From Ascarosepion bandense (Eukaryota > Mollusca > Cephalopoda > Sepiida > Sepiidae): a stretch of DNA of 64,000 nt. Below the pieces are notes generated by a model. The model had not been told where the DNA came from. It saw only the letters and a list, made by a program, of their open reading frames with translations, and searched no databases. Both the position numbers and the translations under genes were made by a program. Where the stretch lies: positions 2,657,501-2,721,500 of the forward strand of contig JBBBDQ010001935.1 of assembly GCA_037127315.1 (NCBI GenBank). The letters run 5' to 3'. Positions 9,780 through 19,513 of this stretch are shown piece by piece; the stretch's first letter is position 1, and the number at the start of each line of letters is the position of its first letter.

Positions 9780-10787
9780 GTACATCCACTAATTCATTAA
9801 AAAACAGCATAGCATGAAGAAAATGGGTCCCAAACTTAATAAGAACAATGTTTTTCCGTCAAAATTTTTATGTTATTATTAAAAGGAAAGACGAAAGTAT
9901 TTTTTAATTATTTTTAAATTTTCTAATCCTTTCTAACACGTTCAAAATTTTGGTAAACATCTTGTTTTTTTTTGTTTTTTTTTCGTTTTTTTTGGTTTGT
10001 TTTTGGGATTTTATTTCAGCGGGTGACTAAATTTTTACCAGAGTTTACTATGGATAATGTAATCATTGTAAAATTACTTTCTTTCGGTGAAAAACACATT
10101 AATTTAGAAATTCTTGCAAAAATAAAATCATTGTCGGATTTTAATGAAACCTTCACGATTTATTCACAAATTAATTAAATTATTTTTTAAATATTATTTT
10201 TAGACTTGGCAAATATATTTTTTACATCTGTTACCCCCGTCACACACGTAATTTCCTGAAGTTTCTAGAAATTCAATACCGTTTCATATTATTTTAAAGT
10301 AAGTTTTATTCTCTCAGAAACAATCTTGAAAATAACTAAAATTCAATAAAATTTTTATGTAATTGCTGAAAATATGTTAAAAACAAGACCTCTGTGATTA
10401 AGAAATGATTTCATTCTATAAGCAAGTAACATTTATTTAAAACCAGATTATTTAAACTTGAAATTTTCTAATTTTCATAAAATAACGTGTCACAGATGTA
10501 TGGTTTATTTTTGCAAGACTTTCAAAACCGAGAATTAACTTTTGTTTAGAAATACATCTGAATTTTTTTAAATCACCGCTTTTTTAATGATTTACTGAAA
10601 ACGCTCAAAAATTAGGATTCTAATCAATATCATTTTTGTTTGCAATACACCAGAATATTTTACTTTCTGGAAATAGTAAATTTAATGATTTGGCTTTCAA
10701 TTAAAGCTAAAATTAAAGTTGCAAGCACCCTTTATTATTTTTAAAAAATATTTTAAAACTTAAGTATGGAAAATGAGTAAAGGTACC
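9779..10787 (+). mobile_element. AT-rich TIR element, short copy (GGTACC family)
   Basis: Start (AGTACATCCACTAA) and interior match the 2.6-kb element at 21891-24490. Shared blocks include ACACATTAATTT, GGAAATTCTTGCAAAA-like sequence, CTGTTACCCCC, CAATACACCAG and GGCTTTCAA. The right end is GGTACC at 10782-10787. At 1.0 kb it lacks a large middle part of the longer copy. No transposase frame is visible, so it is non-autonomous or a relic. Family unknown to me. Confidence 0.65.
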
Positions 10788-10849
10788 CAAATGTTTCGTT
10801 AAAAACGACTGACAAGTTACAGTGATTAACCTTTTTATTTATTTTTTTA

Positions 10850-11450
10850 TTTATTGTGTGTTTGTACAAGTGTTTTCTTTTCCTGGACATAAAGTGTGAA
10901 AAACTGTCCAAAAGTTCTGCATATTCGAACACTTTCGGCTATTCTTTTAGCAATTATCAGAGACGATTTTTATTTTTTATATTTAATTAAATATCTGTTT
11001 TTTATGCAAGTGTCTAAAGTTATAGGAATGTATTTTCTAAACACTGTCAGCTCATTGTGACCATGTGTGTATTTAATGTTATTGAGTGTTAGCTTTTTAT
11101 TTTTTATTTTTTAGGGCTACCGTTAAATTGCATTTTTTGCATATAAATAAGACTGTTATATTTATATATTCTACTAGTATGTTTCTAATGGGATCAGGTA
11201 TGTTTTTCTGTATGTTTAAATGAGTCCTAATTGAGCTATGGTTGGGTATGTGTAACATAGGTCATCTAGATATGTTTGTCGTAGTGTGACCAATGTAATT
11301 ATTTATGTGTTTGGTTTGGTCAGAAACGCAGTTCCTTAAAGGGCATTTGAACTCGTGAATAATATTGGTTTTTTGCAGCTTTGTTTTTGCGGGTGTGTTG
11401 CTATTTTTTATGATAAGGTTAGCTGTTTTAGAGTTTTGTTTAACAGCATA
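10850..11450 (-). pseudogene. PLE-2: GIY-YIG endonuclease fragment and 3' end
   Basis: On the minus strand, from about 11400 downwards, the translation reads TNIIHEFKCPLRNCVSDQ, then NNYIGHTTTNISR and, after a stop, IPNHSSIRTH. This is a second GIY-YIG variant (YIGxTTTxxSR) typical of invertebrate PLE C-termini and distinct from PLE-1. At 10929-10965 the minus strand has the CTGATAATTGCTA...TAGCCGAAAG hairpin. No reverse transcriptase remains. 5'-truncated near the TA run at 11457. Confidence 0.65.
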
Positions 11451-11454
11451 TCAA

Positions 11455-11456
<2 letters not shown>

Positions 11457-11496
<40 letters not shown>
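11457..11496. repeat. (TA)n microsatellite
   Basis: About 20 TA units at the truncated 5' side of PLE-2. Confidence 0.95.
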
Positions 11497-11497
<1 letters not shown>

Positions 11498-11760
11498 CCT
11501 ATGTGGGTTATTTAATGCCAAAAAGTTAATGTTCAGTTCTAGTAAGAAGGTTGATTTAGTCCGATTTTAATGAAATGTTTTTGTTTTTATTTTTTATTTA
11601 AGAAAACCGAAGATGTCTTCTAGTTTTGTATTCAAAAATGTTTTGTTGAGAATAATTTTTTCCCCTCAAAAATGTGTTATGGCAATAATTTTTATTCAAA
11701 AATGTATATTTTTCTACAAAAGTTTATTTTTATGTATATATTTCAGTAAAATTGTATTCT
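11497..11760. other. No recognisable feature
   Basis: T-rich sequence with repeated AAAATGT and TTTTTAT words; nothing codes. Confidence 0.4.
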
Positions 11761-12128
11761 TGTACTTTCTTAGTGTTTTGACCCCAGTTTGAGGGTTAAA
11801 TATTTGCCCATAGCTGGGACCCAAGCAGGTGCTACCACTCCGGGTCAGAATGGACCTGAGAATAATAGCAATTAAGAGGTGGTTCCATGCTCCTCACAAC
11901 TTCCCAATCAGAGGCCTTGCTGCTGGATGCAGTTTACCGTCATGCCCAGGAAAAAATGAAAAAATTTTACAAGGAAGCGGAAACCCAATCCTAAATAGGA
12001 ACAAGGGATAAACCTCTACTCCACTTCAAAAGATCATGGTAGAGTGTGGAACGATAATCCATCATCAAACTGGCGCTCGAAATCACAAGGAACCTCACCA
12101 AATTAGAAACACCACATTATGAATATAT
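11761..12128 (+). mobile_element. Probable upstream (5' or ORF1-side) sequence of LINE-A
   Basis: This block precedes the LINE-A endonuclease start, and part of it (about 11965-12065: GGAAACC...AACAAGGGATAAACCTCT) recurs at 43100-43188 within another LINE-A insertion. A 60-codon frame at 11829-12011 has no recognisable motif. Association with LINE-A is inferred from this double co-occurrence. Confidence 0.45.
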
Positions 12129-12787
12129 ATGTATGCCATCCTAGCGCTCTGTGAGACTAATCTAAACTCCTCAATTCCCTCCTCTGACTTCTTAATCCAT
12201 GGCTATCTTTCCCTCTTAAGGAAGGACTCCAATGTCCATATGCATGAGCTGGGGGTTTACGTTAGTGAATACTCCTCTCTAGCTAGGATGGCATCTCTCG
12301 AATCCTATGACCACCCGTATATGTGAGTTCTGCTCCGACGAACTGGTGCCCCCGCCACAAGAATTTACTCGTGCAACCACACTGGCAATAAGGTCCCACC
12401 CATTTATAGTTAGATCAACCAAATGCATCCGACAATTCTACTCCATCAGTTTCTTTTCTTGCACTTCCCGCCTGTGTAACTCCCTTCCATATACTTGCTT
12501 TCTGACGGCTACAAACTCCAGGAATTTAAATGCAATGTCAATATCAATCTCTTATCCACTTAACTCTAGTTCTTTCTACATCACACCGTATATCTTTTCC
12601 TTTCTCTCTACCTTTGTAAATGTCATCACACCTGTATTCCCATCCTCTTTTTGTTCTTTCTATGACACCCTCTGTAACTGGTCCGTCTTTCTCTTTACTC
12701 TTATCCCGTCTAAACTTTTACTCTTATGTAGCCCCCCTGCGCATCAGTGGCAGTACAAACTTGCTTGGGATGAAACGATTAAAAAAA
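12129..12787 (+). pseudogene. Internally deleted LINE-A: endonuclease start fused to polymerase C-terminus
   Basis: The frame from 12129 shows LALCETNLNSSIPSSDFLIH and HELGVYVSEYSSL, the N-terminal part of an apurinic-type LINE endonuclease (the ETNL box holds the conserved acidic residue). After the frame ends near 12324, the next frame reads FCSDELVPPPQEF and SFFSCTSRLCNSLPY, the C-terminal end also seen at 3-239. The rest of the endonuclease and the whole reverse transcriptase are missing. The 3' UTR ends at GAAACGATTAAAAAAA (12787). Confidence 0.75.
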
Positions 12788-12878
12788 TGTATCTTGCAAC
12801 ATGTCACGAGGGAATTGAACATATCGTGCATGTGCTTATGTGCTCATGGCGTGTGCATACGTGTCAGTTCTGGACAAA

Positions 12879-12916
12879 TATCAGCAAATATCAGCAAATA
12901 TCAGCAAATATCAGCC
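12879..12916. repeat. Short tandem repeat, 10-bp unit ATCAGCAAAT
   Basis: Nearly four exact copies just downstream of the LINE-A tail. Confidence 0.9.
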
Positions 12917-13378
12917 TGATCAAAATCACTAACAAAAGGAGAGCAAAGTAAGTATAAAAGGGTAAAAGTGGCAGGTGAGGGTAGAACAGTTATTGTTTCT
13001 ATTCATATTACAGTATAAATAAAACAGAAAAGATTTGTTTTAATGGGGGAAAAACGATGAGAAAGAAGGCGACAATGTTCATTAAGAAAGTGGGAGTGAC
13101 GAGGAATAAGTCAAGATTTGCAGTTGGGGTTCAGAAGAGACAGGCATGGATAAAATCTAAACACGTATTTATTTATTTATTGCTTTTAATTCAACGTGAG
13201 ATGCTAAAATGCTTGTCGGATAAGGTTGCAATTTACCTTCTTATATCTTTAATGCAAAAATCTGTTTCTACAACTCCAGAGAAACTTTTTACTCCGATTA
13301 GCAACTCTTTTAGTTTTTCTTGCAAGTCACTGTTGGTCCACAGGCTTCCGGATAGGTGTGTGTAGTGGGGTGATCAAC
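12917..13378. other. No recognisable feature
   Basis: A 102-codon frame at 13057-13365 (KKVGVTRNKSRFAVGVQKRQ at its start) has no domain I recognise and no homologue in the window. Confidence 0.35.
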
Positions 13379-13388
13379 AGAGAGAGAG

Positions 13389-13439
<51 letters not shown>

Positions 13440-13441
13440 GC

Positions 13442-13468
<27 letters not shown>
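13379..13468. repeat. (AG)n microsatellite
   Basis: Imperfect GA dinucleotide run with single G and C interruptions. Confidence 0.95.
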
Positions 13469-13473
<5 letters not shown>

Positions 13474-13589
13474 TGACGTTGACGGTAGAAGGGTATGAAT
13501 CATTTCGAATTTTTTTTTAGATTTTACTCTTTTCTAGATCATCCTGTCTGTATTTATAACAATCATTTCTTTTTCTGTATACAGTATTC

Positions 13590-13715
13590 CGTCACGATGT
13601 TGGCAATCATGGCTCTCCACAATTTCATGTCCTTTGTAGCTCTTAATATACTGTCAGTTTGTTATCTCTCCTAAACCCTGTTCAGGCATCCACTTAGTGA
13701 AGCTCACTAGGTATG
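13590..13715 (-). pseudogene. Diverged LINE-B 3' end relic
   Basis: The plus strand reads GCAATCATGGCTCTCCAC and GTAGCTCTTAATA, matching at lower identity the complement of the LINE-B C-terminus at 44560-44690 (GCGATCATGGCCTTCCAC...GTAGCTCTTAGCA). The oldest-looking LINE-B copy here. Confidence 0.55.
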
Positions 13716-13970
13716 CAGTGTTCTACTTTGTTCTCAGTTTGAAGAATATATCTATAAGAATTTGTTTCTATTCATGCCCAAATCGCAGTTTTTTTACCTT
13801 GATCTTTTTTTTACATTTACCTTTTCCCAACTGTTTATATCCATCATTATGATGTTAGATTGTATCATTCGATCAATTCCCAATATAGTTCGTACTAATT
13901 AATCAATAATGGTAAAATCATCAAGATATACTCATAAATGGTTCCTGTTAATGAGTGAGACGGTCGAAAG

Positions 13971-14400
13971 TATTGGGTTGTCCAGAAAGTGCATGCCAAT
14001 TTTTTAGTCTATCATATTTCAACACGTTAGAACACGTCAAATTTATCAACATATATAATATGCTTACATTTCCGATTAGACCACTCTTCAAACTATCTCT
14101 TATGAAAAAAAAAAAATAAAATGACTTAATTCCTGTCAATTTTTCATCCCTATGAAAACAGAAGATTATAAGATGCATTTTAGACATTTGATATTTTTTT
14201 TATTACCATAAAGCAACAAAAATGATATGAGCTGTGTACCGTGAAAGTGGTTTAGTTGATAGAACTGTACGCGAAGTTTAGAGTTGGTGATTGTATCCTA
14301 ATTGATGAAGAACTCTCAGGCAGACCCCCCCCCCCCAACTACAGATGATGAGCAAATTAAAACAGTGATTGAGAATAACCCGTATGACACAAAGCGAGAA
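13971..14400 (+). pseudogene. Mariner transposase, N-terminal half with 5' TIR
   Basis: The left end TATTGGGTTGTCCAGAAAGT fits a mariner terminal inverted repeat next to TA. Downstream, broken frames show AVYRESGLVDRTVRE, LIDEELSGRPPPPTTDDEQI and KTVIENNPYDTKRE. These match the helix-turn-helix DNA-binding half of mariner transposases (AVYGE..., SGRPSTTDD..., IENNP...). Frameshifts, a stop and a C11 run at 14326 disrupt it. Homology stops at about 14400, where Gypsy integrase sequence takes over; no catalytic half or right TIR follows. Confidence 0.75.
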
Positions 14401-15230
14401 ATGGTTGCTGACAGTTACTCTAAGTAGCCGGAGGTCTTAAGATGCAAAAGGCCGACAACGGCTGTAACAATCAGTTTTCTACATGAACTGTTTGCGATAT
14501 TTGTAGTAGTGGACTGCTTTGTCAGCGACAATGGTACACAGTTTACGTCAGTAGAATTTAAGAATTTTTGCGACATCTTCCAAGTGAAACACATAACTAC
14601 GCCACAATACCATCCTAGATCAAATGGTCAGGCATAGAGGTTCGTGGACACGCTTAAAAGTGCATTTAAAAAAGCTTAAGGAACTTCTACCGACATAGAA
14701 TTACAGCAGTTTTTACAAGTTTATCGCATAACGTCGAGCCCGCATACACCATCAACTGGCTCACCGGCAGAAACCATGTTTGCTAGAAAGATGAGATCCG
14801 TATTTGACAAATTAATTTCAAGTAAAAAATATCGTAAGACCGGAAAAGTACAAAAAAACAAAAAACAAAAAACAAAAAAAAAAACAAACAAAAAAAAAAA
14901 CGATTTCTCCATGGTCAGAAAATCTTCTTTAAAAGTTTCCAAAAGAATATGCCGGACTGGGAGGAGGGCACAATCACTAGAAGAATCGGCAAGATAGTGT
15001 ATATAATACAGGGACCAAGACATACCCACGGCAGAGACATTAATCAAATTATAATACGGCATGAACTGGATTCTAAAAGCACACAAAATGAAGTGGATGA
15101 ACCCATCAAGATCATTTACGACACATTTGACCTCGAGCCCCCGCAGCATACACCCGAACAACGAAGGTCGAGAAAAAAGAGGAAATTTACTGAGCCTTTA
15201 ACAATCAATCCTAAAAAGAAAATGTATTAA
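14401..15230 (+). pseudogene. Gypsy-1 integrase and C-terminal domain, inactivated
   Basis: Translation from 14401 gives VADSYSK, stop, PEVL, then FVSDNGTQFTSVEFKNF, KHITTPQYHPRSNGQA, stop, RFVDTLKSAFKK. These are the catalytic core motifs of a Ty3/Gypsy integrase, which joins cDNA to host DNA. The first two catalytic aspartates are visible. The codon after NGQA, where the family has the catalytic glutamate, is TAG; another TAG replaces the residue after SYSK, and TAA interrupts later. A C-terminal frame (14949-15230) has WEEGTITRRIGKIVY and IIRHELD, followed by a basic tail. Gag, protease, RT and the zinc-binding part of integrase are missing on the left. Confidence 0.85.
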
Positions 15231-15285
15231 ATTTCAGGAAAATAATAAACCCTTTTACAAAGTAAAAGGCTTTGGACGGGGGTAT
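15231..15285 (+). promoter_or_regulatory. Gypsy-1 polypurine-tract region before 3' LTR
   Basis: After the integrase stop, AAAAGG and GGACGGGGG lie just before the LTR start. This position is where plus-strand DNA synthesis is primed in LTR elements. The exact tract is uncertain. Confidence 0.45.
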
Positions 15286-15516
15286 TGTGGGGACCTACCT
15301 ACAAATGGACTCGTCCACATCTTTATAATATGGCTACTAACTCTGAGAGAAAATCACTGAGGTGTAATCAGAGTGAGTGAATGAGTGAGTCAGGACGTCT
15401 GCGAGAGAAAGTACTCTCCAATCCACGTTTACCTTTGTACTACGTTTTCTGAGAATATACTATTCAACCTTATATCCGAGTACGTATTATCTTTTTATGG
15501 CCCTTCGGTCATAACA
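15286..15516 (+). repeat. Gypsy-1 3' LTR, short form (231 bp)
   Basis: Starts TGTGGGGACCTACC and ends CGGTCATAACA. It aligns to the 474-bp LTR at 59497-59970 along its whole length except for one block of about 242 bp missing here. Ends TG...CA as expected. Target duplication cannot be tested since the 5' half of the element is gone. Confidence 0.85.
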
Positions 15517-15587
15517 TAGTTAACAGATACCAGCTTCTTTTTATTTAATTCATGATTACTCTTCTATTATTAAAAAAATAAAGAGAT

Positions 15588-15599
15588 ATGAACAGGCTG

Positions 15600-15672
<73 letters not shown>

Positions 15673-15686
15673 TGAACAGGCTCGGT

Positions 15687-15744
<58 letters not shown>

Positions 15745-15758
15745 TGAACAGACTCGGT

Positions 15759-15812
<54 letters not shown>

Positions 15813-15826
15813 TGAACAGACTCGGT

Positions 15827-15884
<58 letters not shown>

Positions 15885-15920
15885 TAGATAGATAGATAGA
15901 TAGATATGAACAGAGACTGG

Positions 15921-15976
<56 letters not shown>

Positions 15977-15990
15977 TGAACAGAGACTGG

Positions 15991-16058
<68 letters not shown>

Positions 16059-16072
16059 TGAACAGGCTCGGT

Positions 16073-16138
<66 letters not shown>

Positions 16139-16152
16139 TGAACAGACTCGGT

Positions 16153-16218
<66 letters not shown>

Positions 16219-16232
16219 TGAACAGACTCGGT

Positions 16233-16310
<78 letters not shown>

Positions 16311-16324
16311 TGAACAGAGACTGG

Positions 16325-16376
<52 letters not shown>

Positions 16377-16390
16377 TGAACAGAGACTGG

Positions 16391-16442
<52 letters not shown>

Positions 16443-16452
16443 TGAACAGAGG

Positions 16453-16507
<55 letters not shown>
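15588..16507. repeat. (GATA)n array with regularly interspersed TGAACAG spacers
   Basis: Blocks of 10-20 GATA units alternate with 14-16-bp spacers of two types, TGAACAGRCTCGGTTA and TGAACAGAGACTGGGA, about twelve spacers in total. The spacing is fairly regular (66-92 bp). The complementary arrangement with related spacers occurs at 25918-26521 in opposite orientation. Confidence 0.95.
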
Positions 16508-16579
16508 CTGAAGAATTGGAGACAGATATTACATTTTTTTTAATTCTATTACTATTAATTATTATTCTCTTCCACGCAG

Positions 16580-16825
16580 TTTCTCGTTTTCCGACAGAAA
16601 TCTTGCATTATCGATATTCTCAATCAAGTCGTACGACCTCAAGATAATAACGCCATTTGCAAAATATTTACAGAGCCAATCAGCACAAATTCCAAAGCGA
16701 TCGAATACGAGGCATCCAATGATAACTTAGACAGCAATGACCTAGACGTACCACATTCGGGCAACTTCAATCCGGGAGACTTTATTTCTTGTGCTCGTCA
16801 ATTCATTGACCTTGGTTATTACTAA
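16580..16825 (+). CDS. Candidate terminal exon of an unknown host gene (81 codons)
   Basis: A pyrimidine-rich tract (TTATTATTCTCTTCCACGCAG) ends at AG 16578-16579, and an open frame of 81 codons follows to TAA at 16823-16825. It contains [18 protein letters not shown] and [17 protein letters not shown]. Composition is closer to ordinary coding sequence than its surroundings and not repetitive. It has no ATG near the start, consistent with an internal-to-terminal exon. I recognise no domain. It could be a fragment of an unidentified transposon protein or chance; no upstream exon was found in the window. Confidence 0.35.
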   Translation, partial: FLVFRQKSCIIDILNQVVRPQDNNAICKIFTEPISTNSKAIEYEASNDNLDSNDLDVPHSGNFNPGDFISCARQFIDLGYY

Positions 16826-17754
16826 TATTATTATGATTATTATTACTACAAGTATTACTACTTCTACTAAAAACATATTATTATAGGCACAATACAATCC
16901 ACGAATAACTGCATTGAAACACAGGGATATGTTGATCAACTTGGTGACCAGCCTCGTCTGGTTCTGTACTTAGCCAGATATAAAGAACGGGATGCTTTCT
17001 GGCGATAATATTATATTGCATAGAAATTAAGAGGAGTAAAGAAAGACTAAATGACACAAAAAACATATTAATTAATGAAGTATTTCTCCCATATTTCGTG
17101 TTGTATTTGATATAAGAAACCAGAGACGCAAGAAGTTATGACGCAAAACAAAGCAGTCGTATAATTATTAGCTAGTCATAATTTCTCGTCATTTTTGTTC
17201 TGAAACCCGGTACATGTGTTGATTTTCCTTCTATTAGATGGTCGTGTGTGTGTGTGTAAAACGACATGAATATACGGAGAGTCTAGTTTTAAAATTAGTA
17301 TCTGTACTCTTTCAACTCTATGTGTAAAAATGAAGGTGAAGTTGTACAATAGAAAAAGCGACAAAGAAATAAGCATTTTTAACAGCTTTTTTTTTCAATA
17401 TTAATATCGATTAAGCACTTCTGATCAAGAATATAAAGTTGAAAGTTAATAGGAAGTCCAGTTTGCTATGTAAATTGATTTCTCAATGGAAGACAAAACA
17501 AAATGTACTCATATCATGTAATTTCTAGAAATTCACACGAATAAAAATTAAAACTAAAATTCTTACTCTAGAATTCTTTTTTCCGTATATTACTATCGAT
17601 TAATATTTCGGTATTTTGTTTAATTTCATGTTTACATTTAAAGAAATCGGTTGGTATGAAGATATTTCGTTTTGGCTTCTGCATAGGGGGTCAACTTAAA
17701 ACGAATTTACATAAATAAATAGACCTCTTTATTAACTTTTATAACTTAAAAAGA
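16826..17754. other. No recognisable feature
   Basis: AT-rich with a (TTA)-rich patch at 16815-16880 and a short TG run at 17245. Short frames on the minus strand show no motif. If the preceding exon is real, its 3' UTR would lie here. Confidence 0.4.
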
Positions 17755-19480
17755 CAAATATAAAAAGAAAGAAAGGAGGTAAGAAAGCAAAAAGAAAGAA
17801 AGAAAGAAAGATGAAAAGAAAGATAAAAAGTGAGAAAGCAAAAAGAAAGATGAAAACAAAGATAAAAAGTAAGAAAGCAAAAAGAAAGATGAAAAGAAAG
17901 ATAAAAAGTAAGAAAGCAAAAATAAAGAAAGAAAGAAAGATGAAAAGAAAGAAAGCTAAAAGAAAGAAAGAAAGAGGAAAAGAAAGATAAAAAGTAAGAA
18001 AACAAAAAGAAAGATGAAAAGAAAGATGAAAAGAAAGATAAAAAGTGAGAAAGCAAAAAGAAAGATGAAAAGAAAGATAAAAAGTAAGAAAGCAAAAGAA
18101 AGAAAGAAAGAAAGATGAAAAGTAAGAAAGCAAAAGAAAGAAAGAGGAAAAGAAAGATAAAAGGTAAGAAAACAAAAGAAAGAAAGAAAGATGAAAAGAA
18201 AGATAAAAAGTGAGAAAGCAAAAAGAAAGATGAAAACAAAGATAAAAAGTAAGAAAGCAAAAAGAAAGAAAGATGAAAAGAGAGATAAAAAGAAAGAAAG
18301 CTAAAAGAAAGAAAGAAAGAAAGATGAAAAGAAAGATAAAAAGTAAGAAAGCAAAAAGAAATAAATAAAGAAAGAAAGAAAGAAAGATGAAAAGAAAGAT
18401 AAAAAGTAAGAAAGCAAAAAGAAAGAAAGAATGATGAAAAGAAAGATAAAAAGTAAGAAAGCAAAAGAAAGAAAGAAATAAAGATGAAAAGAAAGATAAA
18501 AAGTAAGAAAGCAAAAAGAAAGAAAGAAAGAAAGATGAAAAGAAAGATAAAAAGTAAGAAAGCAAAAAGAAAGAAAGAAAGATGAAAAGAAAGATAAAAA
18601 GTAAGAAAGCAAAAAGAAAGAAAGATGAAAAGAAAGAAAGCTAAAAGAAAGAAAGAAAGATGAAAAGAAAGATAAAAAGTAAGAAAGCAAAAAGAAAGAA
18701 AGAATGATGAAAAGAAAGATAAAAGTAAGAAAGCAAAAAGAAAGAAAGAAAGATGAAAAGAAAGTAAGCTAAAAGAAAGAAAGAAAGAAAGAAAGAAAGA
18801 TGAAAAGAAAGATAAAATGTAAGAAAGCAAAAAGAAAGAAAGATGAAAAGAAAGATGAAAAGTAAGAAAGCTAAAAGAAAGAAAGAAAGATGAAAAGAAA
18901 GATAAAAAGTAAGAAAGCAAAAGAAAGAAAGAATGATGAAAAGAAAGATAAAAAGTAAGAAAGCAAAAAGAAAGAAAGAAAGAAAGATGAAAAGAAAGAA
19001 AGCTAAAAGAAAGAAAGAAAGATGAAAAGAAAGATAAAAAGTAAGAAAGCAAAAAGAAAGATGAAAAGAAAGATAAAAAGTAAGAAAGCAAAAAGAAAGA
19101 AAGATGAAAAGAAAGATAAAAAGTAAGAAAGCAAAAGAAAGAAAGAATGATGAAAAGAAAGATAAAAAGTAAGAAAGCAAAAGAAAGAAAGAAAGAAAGA
19201 TGAAAAGAAAGAAAGCTAAAAGAAAGAAAGAAAGATGAAAAGAAAGATAAAAAGTAAGAAAGCAAAAAGAAAGATGAAAAGAAAGATAAAAAGTAAGAAA
19301 GCAAAAAGAAAGAAAGATGAAAAGAAAGATAAAAAGTAAGAAAGCAAAAAGAAAGAAAGAAAGAAAGATGAAAAGAAAGATAAAAAGTAAGAAAGCAAAA
19401 AGAAAGAAAGAATGATGAAAAGAAAGATAAAAGTAAGAAAGCAAAAAGAAAGAAAGAAAGATGAAAAGAAAGTAAGCTAA

Positions 19481-19513
<33 letters not shown>

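Noticed and set aside
9568..9792. 74-codon frame starting in the inverted repeat
   Set aside because: Lies within a repeat arm and runs into (TA)n; the same arm elsewhere does not preserve the frame.
12307..12951. A 214-codon gene
   Set aside because: Its first third is the LINE-A C-terminus and the rest is the 3' UTR and flank read through.
15588..16507. CRISPR-like appearance of regular spacers between repeats
   Set aside because: The repeated part is a tetranucleotide microsatellite, the spacers are near-identical rather than unique, and the DNA is clearly metazoan.
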